Source: Sva-07 sp963698565 (GTDB lineage Bacteria; Actinomycetota; Acidimicrobiia; Acidimicrobiales; Ilumatobacteraceae). From it: 64,000 bases of DNA. Made by a program: the position numbers and the translations under genes. The stretch lies in contig CAVORH010000003.1 of the NCBI GenBank assembly GCA_963698565.1, positions 130,141 to 194,140 on the forward strand. Reading direction: 5' to 3'. The notes beneath the pieces are model-generated. The model ran no database searches. It was not told where the DNA came from and worked only from the letters and a program-made list of their open reading frames with translations. This document shows, in pieces, positions 52,247-60,728 of this stretch. Each line of letters begins with the position of its first letter. The first letter of the stretch is position 1.

Positions 52247-52644
52247 CCCGCTATCTCAGCCTCGCTGAGTTCTGGTTCCTCGCCGAGTACGTCACCGGCA
52301 TCAACGCCGCAACACTGATCAGAGCCAGCCGGGTCGAGCTCGCCGACTCCGCGCTGCACGCGCCGCAGGCCGGCTTCGGCGACACCGACTTCTACCCCGA
52401 CGTGTACGACAAGGCGGCCGTGCTCGCGTGTCGGATCGCGTGGAATCATCCGTTGCCCGACGGCAACAAGCGAGCAGCGTGGGCCTGTCTCGTGCTGTTC
52501 ATCGATCTCAACGACGGGACATGGAACGACGAGCAACCCGACACCGACGATGCCGTCGAGGCAATGCTCGCCGTCGCTGCACGCGAGGTTGACGAGACCT
52601 GGCTCGCGAACTGGCTTCGCGAACGGGTCACCCTCCGAACCTGA
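52243..52644 (+). CDS. doc: Fic/Doc-family toxin
   Basis: 133 residues. The catalytic loop HPLPDGNKRAAW (about residues 69-80) is the Fic motif HxFx(D/E)GNxxR; Doc-type enzymes phosphorylate EF-Tu, others AMPylate. The length and the N-terminal YLSLAEFWFLAEYVTG are Doc-like. Downstream of and coupled to the RHH antitoxin. It likely stabilises the element after integration. Confidence 0.83.
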   Translation: MTRYLSLAEFWFLAEYVTGINAATLIRASRVELADSALHAPQAGFGDTDFYPDVYDKAAVLACRIAWNHPLPDGNKRAAWACLVLFIDLNDGTWNDEQPDTDDAVEAMLAVAAREVDETWLANWLRERVTLRT

Positions 52645-52672
52645 GCCGAGATGCCCGACGCTTCTATGTTTG

Positions 52673-53737
52673 TCAAGAGGTCAGTTCGCGGGGCGGCGCG
52701 TGTTCGAGGAGTCGCCAGACGCGTCGCGCGATGTAGCGCTTGAGGCATCGGATGACCTCTCGTTTGGTCTTGCCCTCTGCGAGCCGACGGGACATGTAGG
52801 CGCGGGTTGCCGGGTCGCGTTGGAGCCGGGTGACAGCGACGATGTAGAGCGCGTGGTTCACTCTTCGGTCGCCTCGACGGTTGAGGCGGTGGCGGTTCTG
52901 GGTTTGTCCTGATGTCGCGGGGATGGGGGCGGCGCCGGCGAGTCGAGCGAACGCAGCTTCGGAGCGGCAGCGACCGTGATGAGACCACGCCAACACGAAT
53001 GTCGCGGCGGTGACGTGGCCGATGCCGGCTTCGCTGAGCAGTTGGGGCGCGACCTGTTGCAGCAGGGTCGTCATTGCCCGGTCGTGCTCGGCGATCTCGT
53101 GGTTGAGATGTGTGATGCGCTGCGCGAGGGCACGCATCGTCAGCCGCGTGCACTGCTGGGTGACCGATCGTGCTCGTGAGCTGCGGAACCCGGCACAAGT
53201 CGCCACCAGGGCGCGTGTGGTCAGGTTGCGCAGCTCGGCTCGAAGGTCGTCGTCGGCGGTGACGACGAGCGCTTTGAGTTCGTTGATCGCCGCGGTCCGA
53301 GCCCGCACTGCGCCAGCTCGAGCAACGGTGTGCACACGCAATGCTTCACGCTGGCCGTCGTGGGCTCGTGGTGTGTTCAGCCGTTCGCGTCCCAGGACCT
53401 CGCGGGCTGCCTGGATCGCGTCGAGCTCGTCGGACTTCGCTGCGTCCTTGGTCGCCTTCTGGCGGGCCCAGTCGAACTCGATCACCCATTCATCGGCTCT
53501 CGAGAGCGCGGCGGTGAGGCCGCGACCGAAACTCGCTGCGCCTTCGATCGCCCAGACCCGTTCGCCGGGCGTGGTGTGTGCGTCGGCCCAGGCAACCGCA
53601 CGGGTGTAGCCGTCGCGGTCGGCGCTGAACCGAGCTGATTCGATGAACCGGGTCGTGTCTGCCTCGATGATCGCGGCGGTGATCCAGTCGTTGTCGGGGT
53701 CGATGCCGATGACGTGATCGACAAGTTCTGCAAGCAT
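52673..53737 (-). CDS. IS110-family transposase
   Basis: 354 residues: N-terminal RuvC-like DEDD domain starting HVIGIDPDNDWITAAIIEAD, a coiled-coil middle, and the C-terminal Tnp2 domain with AGIGHVTAATFVLAW and AFARLAGAAPIPATSGQTQN with the catalytic Ser. IS110 elements recombine without terminal inverted repeats, guided by a bridge RNA encoded in their non-coding end. The gene ends 28 bases after the doc gene. Single copy here. Confidence 0.92.
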   Translation of the reverse strand: MLAELVDHVIGIDPDNDWITAAIIEADTTRFIESARFSADRDGYTRAVAWADAHTTPGERVWAIEGAASFGRGLTAALSRADEWVIEFDWARQKATKDAAKSDELDAIQAAREVLGRERLNTPRAHDGQREALRVHTVARAGAVRARTAAINELKALVVTADDDLRAELRNLTTRALVATCAGFRSSRARSVTQQCTRLTMRALAQRITHLNHEIAEHDRAMTTLLQQVAPQLLSEAGIGHVTAATFVLAWSHHGRCRSEAAFARLAGAAPIPATSGQTQNRHRLNRRGDRRVNHALYIVAVTRLQRDPATRAYMSRRLAEGKTKREVIRCLKRYIARRVWRLLEHAPPRELTS

Positions 53738-54010
53738 GATGTCGGTGCCTCCCTATGGCGCTGATGTGATGGTCGGTGCCGGTCTGGGAAGGAACTGCGA
53801 CGACAGAACTGTGATGGGCCACACCCGCTACGCGGGTGGGCAGGCTTCTGATCAGGTCAGCACAGCAGGCCAGACCGGCATCGGCGATCCGACGGACATG
53901 TCGGGCGAAGCGCACCATCTCACGATGGGCAACTCGATAATGGGGTCACGTCGGATCACCGACACCAACTCTGGTCCGGCCACCTTCAACCGGCCAGCCC
54001 AGACTCACAG
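53738..54010 (-). ncRNA. Candidate IS110 bridge RNA region
   Basis: The non-coding flank upstream of the IS110 transposase (the side that encodes bridge RNA in IS110-group elements). It contains successive hairpins: CCATC/GATGG (53915-53928), GTCGG/CCGAC with a four-base loop (53950-53963) and CTGG-T-CCGG/CCGGCCAG with a ten-base loop (53971-53997). Ends and target loops are not resolved. Confidence 0.35.
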
Positions 54011-54207
54011 ATCGGTAATCACGCTCCAGAACGCACGGGCCCGCGCTCGGGTTCCGGCGAAGCGTTGGAGGTCCGCACGACGGATCGGTAGCGCATAATC
54101 ACACCTTGAACAGCGGCCAGGGGGTCGCCCGAGATCAGGCCCGGACGCCAGCGTTTCGCGCCAGGCACCGGGCGACCCGTGCCTTGTCCCACGACGGATC
54201 GAGACAC
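54011..54207. other. Spacer between IS110 flank and relaxase gene
   Basis: About 200 bases with no gene recognised; may hold the end of the insertion sequence. No convincing origin of transfer was seen. Confidence 0.3.
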
Positions 54208-57200
54208 TCAGAGTTCAATGCCGACCCCGCGTGCCCGACGACGGTGCGGCGTCCGGGGTTTGACATCGAGTCCGTTCTGGGCTGCCCAGTCCCTGAGGGG
54301 TGCAAGGATCGAGTCGGCGGCGTCCTGGTCGAGGCAGCGCGACGTTGCCAGGCTACTGAGCGTGGTGGCCACTTCGCCGGGATCGAGGAGATCACCGTTG
54401 GCCCAGCTGCGCCAGGTTCCGATCGCTTCGGCAGTCTGGCGGAGCTGATGGGTGCTGACGTTGCCGCGTCTGAGGTTGCGTCGGGGCGGGAGGCGCCGGA
54501 GCGCGTTCTCGATTCGCCGGATCTCGTCGTCCGCAGTCGTGACCGCTGCCATCTCAGGGCCAACGGTCCTCTCAACTCGCGCGAGGTGGGCCTCCGACCG
54601 CGTCAGTTGCTCGCTCGCACGTGCGGCCGCGCGACGAAGGCCGAGACGTCCGGCGCCTCTCCGTGTCTCCGACGCCCACGTCGCTGACCGAACTTGGCGA
54701 CGGGCGGCCTCGACACCTTCGCGCGCTTCGTCGAGGGCGAGGCGGTGAGGGTCGAGAAGACGTTCGGCGTGGGTCAGTCGCTGGCGCCACATCCCGAGTT
54801 CGTGGTTGAGAGCGTTCTCCATCTCATCGATCCGCTGATCGGCGGCCTCGGCTCGTACGAGACGGTCCGTGATGGTCGTGCTCAGGGCATCGACCCAGGG
54901 TGGGATCGTGCAACGTGGATGTCTCGTGTACTGGCGGGGTGTTGCCGGCCGGACGGCCTCGGCGAGTGCTCGTCGTTGGGTGACGGCGGGCAGGTCGACT
55001 CGGTCGTTGGCGAGGACGCGTTCGAGGGTGTCGCGGGCCTCGTCGAGGTCATGGGACTCGGTGACCACGAGCATGAGGTTTTGGGAGCGTCCGCGGGTGG
55101 CACCGACGTAGAGGCCGCGACGGGAGGTGTGGTCCGAGACGAGTTCGATCGCCGTGGTCGTCGTGTCGCCTTGGTTGCCGTGTTCCGTGGCGGCGTAGCC
55201 GAGGTGGACGTGAGCGGTGGCGTATCCGGCGGGGAGCATGACGGTGCCCGTTCCCTCGTTGGACAGCGCGGTGATGGTGCGGTCGTCGGCGATGTGCGTG
55301 ACCGTCCATGTTTCGCGGTTGCGGACGAGTTCGTCGGTGGTGGTGACGAGTCGTCGGTCGTTTCGCCGGGTGACGATGACTTCACCGACGCAGGCAAATT
55401 CGTCGCCGGCGATCGGTGCCAGGGAGTCGGTGTCGATGTCACCGGCATCGGCGCGTGCGCGTTGGATGGCCTGGTTGATGCGGTCGACGTGATCGTTGCT
55501 CGACGCGGTGATGGCGAGGGTCTCGCCGGCGGCGTGCGACGAGCGCCACTGGTCGGTGATGATGGCGAGCTGTTCGTCAAAGGTGCCGGGGATGACCCGG
55601 CCATGGGCGAAGTAGTCGTCGAGCGCGCGGCGGTCGCCGCGGCGGAGCTTGAGGGACGCAGCGGATTCCCATGGCTCGTTGAAGCGGTGGATGCGGTCGA
55701 GTTCATGCACGCGTCCGGTGAGGGTGAGTTCGTGGAATATGCCGCCGCGTCCGACAGCCTGGAGTTGGTACGGGTCGCCGACAAGCGCAACGCGCCAGCC
55801 GTTGCTTTCGGCGAGGCGGGTGAGTTTGGCGAGAGAGTGGGTGCCGACCATGCCAGCCTCGTCGACGATCACCGTCGTCCCGGTGGTGAGTCGGTACCGC
55901 TCCAGCGGCGGCCGGTCGCCACGGAGATGCTCGTGGAGGAGCTTGTCGAGGGTGTCGGTGGCGATGCCGGTCTCTCGTTCGAGGACTCGGGCACCCTTCG
56001 CCGACGGCGCCACCCCGAACACTGGTCGCCGATGGCCATCGAGGTCGTCGATCGCGGCCCGAAGGGTCGTGGTCTTGCCGGTGCCGGCGGGGCCGACCAC
56101 GAGCACGAGTTGGTCGAGGCCGGCGACTGCTCGGGCGACGTCGGCTTGGAGCACATCGAGGTGCCTGACATCGACCGTGGTGGACGGCCGAGATTCGTCG
56201 GCGTGCGCGGCGAGCGCCCACGAGGCGATGTGTTCCTCTTCGGCGAGGATCGCCTCGGTAGTAATGTGCGCGCTGATCGGTTCGTGCCGCAGCGAACGTC
56301 CATCGGAACTGCGGCGGGGCGTGCTGGCGTCGATCGGGTCGAGTTCGGTGCAGTGGGCGATGACGGCGTCGGCCCAGTTTTCGATGCGCTCAGCCCACTG
56401 CGTGCCGGTGAGTGTTGGGTCGGGCCGAGCGATGTCCGTGAGAGCGGAAACGATCTGTGCTCGGTTCCAGGTCGAGCCCGATGACGAGAGGACGTCGACC
56501 AGTTGCTCGACCGAGATTGTCGGTGGTGGCTCGGTGTGGTCGACTCGCTCAGCGCTGAAGACCTGGACGAGACTATGGGCGTCCCAGCCGACCGACGCGG
56601 CTTCGTCGTCCCACCGTGTGATCAGGTCGGCGACACCCTTGCCGGACTTTTCGGCGCGCGTGTCGACAGCGGCCTCGCGCTTCAGTGCTCCGAGTTCCCA
56701 CTGGTTGGGGTCTCGGCCCTGGCGGGTCGCGAAGTCCTCGATCTTGACGGCGAGGGCGTCGCCGATTTCGTCGGCGCGTTTCGAGAACACGGACAGCAGG
56801 TCGTCGGGCATTGCCGTCATCTCGGCTTGGCCGTGATCGATCGGGCCCCAGTCGATGCCGAAACGGTTGGTGAGTTCGTTGCGAAGCACGGACTGATAGA
56901 GACCGCCGAGCATTCGCTGGTGGCGCTTCAAGTACCGGGCGTCGAGAGCCAGCCATCTGCCCGGTTCGGTCTGCACCTTCGCCGAGATCACACAGTGCGT
57001 GTGGATCTGCGGGTCGTCGGCGCGGGACGTCGTCTGGCGAAACGCGGCGATGGTGAGACCTCGTGAGTCCGGGTGGAGTCGGCCGTCGGCGCAGCGGACT
57101 CGGGTGGTCGAGCCGAAGCGTTCGAGGTGGGCGAGCGTGGCGTTGACTGCGACGTCGTGGGCGTCGAGCAGTCGTTCGTCGCGGGTGAGTGCCCACAACA

Positions 57201-57501
57201 CACTGAGCGACTTCGGTGCGGAGAAGGTGGCGTCGAATCCGGCGACTGCCTTCACGGTCTTTCCATTGGCGAGTTCCCGATCGCGAAGCTCGCGGCCGAG
57301 CGCTTTCCCCTTCCTGGGGTGGAGGCCTTCGAGGATCGCCTGCAGGTCGTCGGCGACGACATCGTCGATCAGGTCGAGGTCGGCCGCTTGTCGGCCGAGC
57401 CACCTCCCGGGTACCTCCCCTGGCGCCTCGGTGAGGTAGCGCGTGTAGTACTCCACCGCAGCGGCGGCCGATCGGGCGTAGATCGTGCGGACCCGAAGCA
57501 T
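54208..57501 (-). CDS. MobF-family relaxase/helicase (TraI/TrwC-like)
   Basis: About 1097 residues. The N-terminal relaxase domain (to ~300) has the YARSAAAAVEYYTRYL tyrosines and metal His cluster in DPQIHTHCVI. The helicase domain follows, with Walker A VVGPAGTGKTTTLRA (about 540), Walker B VIVDEAGMVG and LVGDPYQLQAVGRGG, then UvrD-like motifs near HVHLGYAATEHGNQGDT. The enzyme nicks the transfer origin, stays linked to the strand and unwinds it. The ATG at 57501 is selected over a longer frame. No mating-pore genes accompany it. Confidence 0.9.
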   Translation of the reverse strand: MLRVRTIYARSAAAAVEYYTRYLTEAPGEVPGRWLGRQAADLDLIDDVVADDLQAILEGLHPRKGKALGRELRDRELANGKTVKAVAGFDATFSAPKSLSVLWALTRDERLLDAHDVAVNATLAHLERFGSTTRVRCADGRLHPDSRGLTIAAFRQTTSRADDPQIHTHCVISAKVQTEPGRWLALDARYLKRHQRMLGGLYQSVLRNELTNRFGIDWGPIDHGQAEMTAMPDDLLSVFSKRADEIGDALAVKIEDFATRQGRDPNQWELGALKREAAVDTRAEKSGKGVADLITRWDDEAASVGWDAHSLVQVFSAERVDHTEPPPTISVEQLVDVLSSSGSTWNRAQIVSALTDIARPDPTLTGTQWAERIENWADAVIAHCTELDPIDASTPRRSSDGRSLRHEPISAHITTEAILAEEEHIASWALAAHADESRPSTTVDVRHLDVLQADVARAVAGLDQLVLVVGPAGTGKTTTLRAAIDDLDGHRRPVFGVAPSAKGARVLERETGIATDTLDKLLHEHLRGDRPPLERYRLTTGTTVIVDEAGMVGTHSLAKLTRLAESNGWRVALVGDPYQLQAVGRGGIFHELTLTGRVHELDRIHRFNEPWESAASLKLRRGDRRALDDYFAHGRVIPGTFDEQLAIITDQWRSSHAAGETLAITASSNDHVDRINQAIQRARADAGDIDTDSLAPIAGDEFACVGEVIVTRRNDRRLVTTTDELVRNRETWTVTHIADDRTITALSNEGTGTVMLPAGYATAHVHLGYAATEHGNQGDTTTTAIELVSDHTSRRGLYVGATRGRSQNLMLVVTESHDLDEARDTLERVLANDRVDLPAVTQRRALAEAVRPATPRQYTRHPRCTIPPWVDALSTTITDRLVRAEAADQRIDEMENALNHELGMWRQRLTHAERLLDPHRLALDEAREGVEAARRQVRSATWASETRRGAGRLGLRRAAARASEQLTRSEAHLARVERTVGPEMAAVTTADDEIRRIENALRRLPPRRNLRRGNVSTHQLRQTAEAIGTWRSWANGDLLDPGEVATTLSSLATSRCLDQDAADSILAPLRDWAAQNGLDVKPRTPHRRRARGVGIEL

Positions 57502-57587
57502 CACTGTCCGCCCAGGCGATTGGGCACTTGTCTGTTGGAAGAAGTGGGAAGTGATCGGGTGGTGTTCATTGGTGATCCGGGAACGGG

Positions 57588-57962
57588 TCAGTCCTCGAAG
57601 AGACGAGGGGCAGCGGGCCGGCGGGTGCTTCGGCGCGGATGGCGCGTGGTGGTGTGCGACGGCGGCGGGGTGTCGTTGCTGACGGCGGCGCAGAGGCCGG
57701 GATCGATGATCGGGTGATCGGCGATCGGCCATGAGATCGGCGCGCCGATGTAATGCTCGAGTGCCACGCGTGGAACACGCAGGCTGCGACCGACCTTCAG
57801 TCCCGGGATCTCGTCGCCGTCGCCAGTGGCGCGGTAGCGATGGATCGACTCGTAGACGAACGTCAACCCGCAGCGCAGGACGGCGGCGGTCTCCGCGACC
57901 GTCAGTAAGTCGGGCGGTTCGCCGGTCGGAGCGGTGGGGTCGAGTTGTCGTTGAGTCGGCAT
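57588..57962 (-). CDS. Excisionase-like helix-turn-helix protein
   Basis: 124 residues. MerR/AlpA-like HTH: PDLLTVAETAAVLRCGLTFV, then VYESIHRYRATGDGDEIPGL and KVGRSLRVPRVALEHYIG, the DNA-binding fold of excisionases. A polar Thr/Arg/Pro-rich tail follows. AGGA upstream of the ATG. Between the relaxase and the toxin pair, near the integrase, it is the likely directionality factor. Confidence 0.75.
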   Translation of the reverse strand: MPTQRQLDPTAPTGEPPDLLTVAETAAVLRCGLTFVYESIHRYRATGDGDEIPGLKVGRSLRVPRVALEHYIGAPISWPIADHPIIDPGLCAAVSNDTPPPSHTTTRHPRRSTRRPAAPRLFED

Positions 57963-58108
57963 CGAATCTGGTCCTTCAGCGGGTCACCCCACTCGTGGAC
58001 CGGACTGTTGGTGACGACCGGGTAGGTCGCCATCTTCATCCGGTCACCTACCGAAGGCCGTCGAGGAGCGTCCTCGTTACACGATTTGTCGAGTTCTGCC
58101 CCGCCGCG

Positions 58109-58429
58109 TCACTCGTTGGCGCGTGCGGCCCAGTAGAACGGGCGACGTCGTTCGTGATGAACAGCGAGGACCTGGAGTTCCGTGGTGGCGGTTCGATAGA
58201 CGACCACGTAGGGAAAGCCGGCCAGAGCCACCTTTCGCTCGATCGGGTCGTCGCTGTCGCCTCGGCGCGTCGGGGTTCCGGCGTCCGGCCAGCGCGCTGC
58301 GCGATCGGTCGCGGCTCGGACCGCGTCGAGGAACCGGCCGCCGAGCCCGTCCACACGGTCCTCGTACCAGAGTTGCGCCTCCACCACCTCGGCGGTCGCG
58401 AGCGGGTGGAACCGGACGTTGCGCGTCAC
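58109..58429 (-). CDS. RelE/ParE-family toxin
   Basis: 106 residues. The family start VRFHPLATAEVVEAQLWYED, then FLDAVRAATDRAARWPDAGT and the C-terminal strands VALAGFPYVVVYRTATTELQ, VLAVHHERRRPFYW. ParE members poison gyrase, RelE members cut mRNA; the HHERRRP end is more ParE-like. GTG-type overlap with the antitoxin stop of four bases. Confidence 0.83.
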   Translation of the reverse strand: MTRNVRFHPLATAEVVEAQLWYEDRVDGLGGRFLDAVRAATDRAARWPDAGTPTRRGDSDDPIERKVALAGFPYVVVYRTATTELQVLAVHHERRRPFYWAARANE

Positions 58430-58674
58430 CGGATACGTCGGGCGCGGTCCACCTTCGCGAGGACGTCGTCCCAGGAGTCGGTGGTGACCTCGCCGGAGTC
58501 GATCTGGCTCGCTCGTCGAGCCGTCTCGTCGGCCCAGAGCCGCTCGAGCTCGGCCGGGTCGGTCTCGACTGGCCGATCATCGAGGCTGTCGAGAAGCTCC
58601 ACAGCCAGCTGTGCCCGGTCGACCTCGGGCAGCGAGAGCACTTCGGATCGCAGCGCGTCGGTCTGGGCGGACAT
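58426..58674 (-). CDS. Addiction-module antitoxin (ParD/RHH-like)
   Basis: 82 residues beginning MSAQTDALRSEVLSLPEVDR, with AQLAVELLDSLDDRP and a helical acidic tail (TDSWDDVLAKVDRARRIR). It matches the putative addiction-module component family (Unstab_antitox) normally paired with ParE/RelE. Leaderless ATG six bases after TATCGT. It precedes and overlaps the toxin gene. Confidence 0.78.
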   Translation of the reverse strand: MSAQTDALRSEVLSLPEVDRAQLAVELLDSLDDRPVETDPAELERLWADETARRASQIDSGEVTTDSWDDVLAKVDRARRIR

Positions 58675-58680
58675 GTCGCA

Positions 58681-58686
58681 ACGATA
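58681..58686 (-). promoter_or_regulatory. -10 box of the antitoxin-toxin pair
   Basis: TATCGT on the - strand ends six bases before the antitoxin ATG; a TTGACG about nine bases upstream is too near for a standard -35. Confidence 0.45.
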
Positions 58687-58691
58687 CAACG

Positions 58692-59816
58692 TCAATCGAG
58701 GAGGCCGCCGATGACGTCCGCGGCCTGCCGGTCACTGGCTTCGAGGAAGTGGGCGTAGACGTTCAGCGTGGTCGCTGCATTGGCGTGTCCGAGTCGGCCG
58801 CTGACGGTGCGGACCGGCACGCCTGCTGCGAGCAGCTGGGTGGCGTGGAGGTGTCGGAGGTCGTGGAGTCGGACGCCGTCGAGGCCGGCTCGCTTGCGGA
58901 CTCGTGTGAAGCGACCGGTGATCGTGTCGGGGTGGAGCGGGTCGGCGCCGTCGGCCGACTCGGTGAACACGTAACCGTCGGGGTCGAGTTCGACCTCGCA
59001 TGCCGCGGCGCGTTCCTCGAGTCGGCGACGCTGGTCGTCGAGCACCGAGAGGGTTGCGTCATCGAGGGCGATCCGACGCGACGCATGGGTCTTGGTGTCC
59101 TTCACGACCGTGCCGCCGGCGACCGAGGCGATCGACCGCGTGATCGACAGCGTGCCGGTGCTGCGATCGAGGTCGGACCAGCGCAGCCCGCACACCTCGC
59201 CACGCCGCGCGCCGGTGGCGGTCAGCACGCGCAGCAGGGCTCCGTACTCGGCGTCGTCCTCGTCGGCCACCTCGAGCATGCGCTTCACGTCGATGATCGC
59301 CGGCGGGTTGATCTCGCGCCGGCGCAGTTTCGGTGGCGACGCAGCGGCCGCCGGATTCATCGACACGATGCCCCACTTGACCGCCTGGCCGAATGCGCCG
59401 CGGAGCACAGCGTGGATGTGGCGGATCGTTGCGGGGGAGAGCCCGCGCGTCTTCGAGAGCATGGTGTAGTAGTCGTCGAGCCGCTTCGTCGTGACCCGTC
59501 CGAGCCGCAGTTGGCCGAGGTCGGGCTTGATCAACCGCTCCGCCAGGCGTCGGTACTCGCGGACCGTCGTGGGCGACAGCGACCCGTCGACGTGGTCGAT
59601 CCACGAGTCGAGCAGCTGCCCGAGCGTCTTGGCCGTCGAGGTGATCTTGCCCTCCGACACCTTGGCCACGAGTGCGGCGAGTGCCCGCTGCGCTTCGCGC
59701 TTCGTGCCGTAGTGAGTGCGGCTCAGCTGTTTACGCAGACCGGTCTCGGGGTCGCGTGGGAGCTGGACGATCAGCTCCCAGTTGCCGGGCTGGCGCTCAC
59801 GCAGTGAGCCCTTCAT
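58692..59816 (-). CDS. int: Tyrosine site-specific integrase
   Basis: 374 residues. N-terminal arm-binding domain (SLRERQPGNWELIVQLPRDP), SAM-like core-binding domain, and catalytic domain with Arg in TGARRGEVCGL, HDLRHLHATQLL (His318, Arg321), GRLGHANAATTLNVY (His344, Tyr354). Catalyses integration and excision at the tRNA-Thr att site. Leaderless ATG seven bases after TACGAT; arm-like repeats overlap this promoter, so the integrase may regulate itself. Confidence 0.93.
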   Translation of the reverse strand: MKGSLRERQPGNWELIVQLPRDPETGLRKQLSRTHYGTKREAQRALAALVAKVSEGKITSTAKTLGQLLDSWIDHVDGSLSPTTVREYRRLAERLIKPDLGQLRLGRVTTKRLDDYYTMLSKTRGLSPATIRHIHAVLRGAFGQAVKWGIVSMNPAAAASPPKLRRREINPPAIIDVKRMLEVADEDDAEYGALLRVLTATGARRGEVCGLRWSDLDRSTGTLSITRSIASVAGGTVVKDTKTHASRRIALDDATLSVLDDQRRRLEERAAACEVELDPDGYVFTESADGADPLHPDTITGRFTRVRKRAGLDGVRLHDLRHLHATQLLAAGVPVRTVSGRLGHANAATTLNVYAHFLEASDRQAADVIGGLLD

Positions 59817-59823
59817 GAGGGCA

Positions 59824-59829
59824 ATCGTA
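59824..59829 (-). promoter_or_regulatory. -10 box of the integrase gene
   Basis: TACGAT on the - strand ends seven bases before the integrase ATG. Confidence 0.5.
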
Positions 59830-59837
59830 GACCAAAT

Positions 59838-59859
59838 TCTTGGTTAGCTGCTTGGTTGG
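59838..59859. repeat. CTTGGTTGG-type repeats at right end (candidate arm sites)
   Basis: TTCTTGGTTAG (59837-59847) and CTTGGTTGG (59851-59859) match the repeats at 33738-33761. They lie just upstream of the integrase gene and about 60 bases from the tRNA. Confidence 0.55.
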
Positions 59860-59911
59860 CTCTGGCAGCGCTACCGGTCAGTTGGCGAAAACATCGATCT
59901 AGATGGTGTTT

Positions 59912-59989
<78 letters not shown>

Positions 59990-60011
59990 GCGCAATGCGC
60001 AGCCGGTGAGG

Positions 60012-60707
60012 CTACCGGCCAGCCAGCGGGTCGCGGCCGTTCCACGTGCCCGACGACCCGTACGGCTCGAATCGGGCGAACAGCTCCTCGCCGTACCAGT
60101 CCTCCTCGCGGGTCCGGCGCACCACCTCGACGTGGTCGGGCATCTCGTAGGCGAACGAGCGGGCGGCGGCCAACGACTCCCACAGGCTGAACGTCGCAAG
60201 CCGACCCACCGGCGCTTCACCGATGCCGACGACGTCGATCAGCCCGGGGGCCACGTGGAGTTCGGCATCGACGACGTCGCTCGCGGCACCGAACGCCTTC
60301 CAGGCTGCTCGACGCACGTCCGCCCGTGTGATGATCGCCACCGGTCCATCCTTCGATCCGGGTTCGAGGCCGTCGAGCGGATCCACCCCCCGCCAGCGAC
60401 CGTGCCCGCCGATGCCGCGCAGCCGGACGTGCCAACTCTCGGCGGCGTCGTCCCAGCGAGCCGCGAACCGGCTCGATGAGAGGAACGCGTCGAGCGCCGA
60501 CTCGTCCTCCCAGACCGCGAACAGCGCCGTTCGTGCGAGGTCGGCCCCGCCACCGGTGCTGTCGCCCGAGCCCGTTCCGAGGAGCCGCCAGAACGCCAGC
60601 CCGTCCACGCGGGCGAGCCGGGGACGGTCGGCCCCGAGGCGGGCGAGGGCGAGCGGCGTCTTCCACGTGGGTTCACGAACGAGATGGAAGGATGCGATCC
60701 GGGCCAT
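60012..60707 (-). CDS. Spheroidene monooxygenase (CrtA)-like protein
   Basis: 231 residues. The CrtA-like features are GLAFWRLLGTGSG, ALFAVWEDESALDAF, TRADVRRAAWKAFGAAS and LATFSLWESLAAARSFAYEM, then REEDWYGEELFARFEP. CrtA proteins hydroxylate or oxygenate acyclic carotenoids. The location beside phytoene desaturase-type genes fits. It is divergent from plsY and ends 22 bases before tRNA-Thr. Confidence 0.75.
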   Translation of the reverse strand: MARIASFHLVREPTWKTPLALARLGADRPRLARVDGLAFWRLLGTGSGDSTGGGADLARTALFAVWEDESALDAFLSSSRFAARWDDAAESWHVRLRGIGGHGRWRGVDPLDGLEPGSKDGPVAIITRADVRRAAWKAFGAASDVVDAELHVAPGLIDVVGIGEAPVGRLATFSLWESLAAARSFAYEMPDHVEVVRRTREEDWYGEELFARFEPYGSSGTWNGRDPLAGR

Positions 60708-60713
60708 GCATCG

Positions 60714-60721
60714 GTCATGCT
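60714..60721. promoter_or_regulatory. Possible overlapping divergent -10 boxes (CATG core)
   Basis: GTCATGCT reads CATGCT on the + strand (seven bases before the plsY ATG) and CATGAC on the - strand (six bases before the crtA-like ATG). Both lack the first T of the usual box, so support is modest. Confidence 0.3.
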
Positions 60722-60728
60722 GTCATCA

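Larger units (their letters stand above)
33635..59911. mobile_element. Integrated mobilisable element in tRNA-Thr(CGT), about 26.3 kb
   Basis: Bounded by direct copies of the tRNA-Thr 3' half, with a tyrosine integrase next to the intact tRNA. Contents near the integrase: ParD/RelE-type pair, excisionase-like gene, MobF relaxase-helicase, IS110, RHH/Doc pair and a decayed toxin pair. Cargo between 34 and 51.4 kb: regulators, transporters, channel, sulfatase and methyltransferase. No VirB4, VirD4 or other pore genes are seen, so transfer would need a helper. The exact crossover base within the repeat cannot be fixed. Confidence 0.85.

Noticed and set aside
54694..56484. Long + strand frame of about 596 codons antisense to the relaxase
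   Set aside because: Codon-shadow of the MobF gene; Gly/Val/Asp-rich with no domain.
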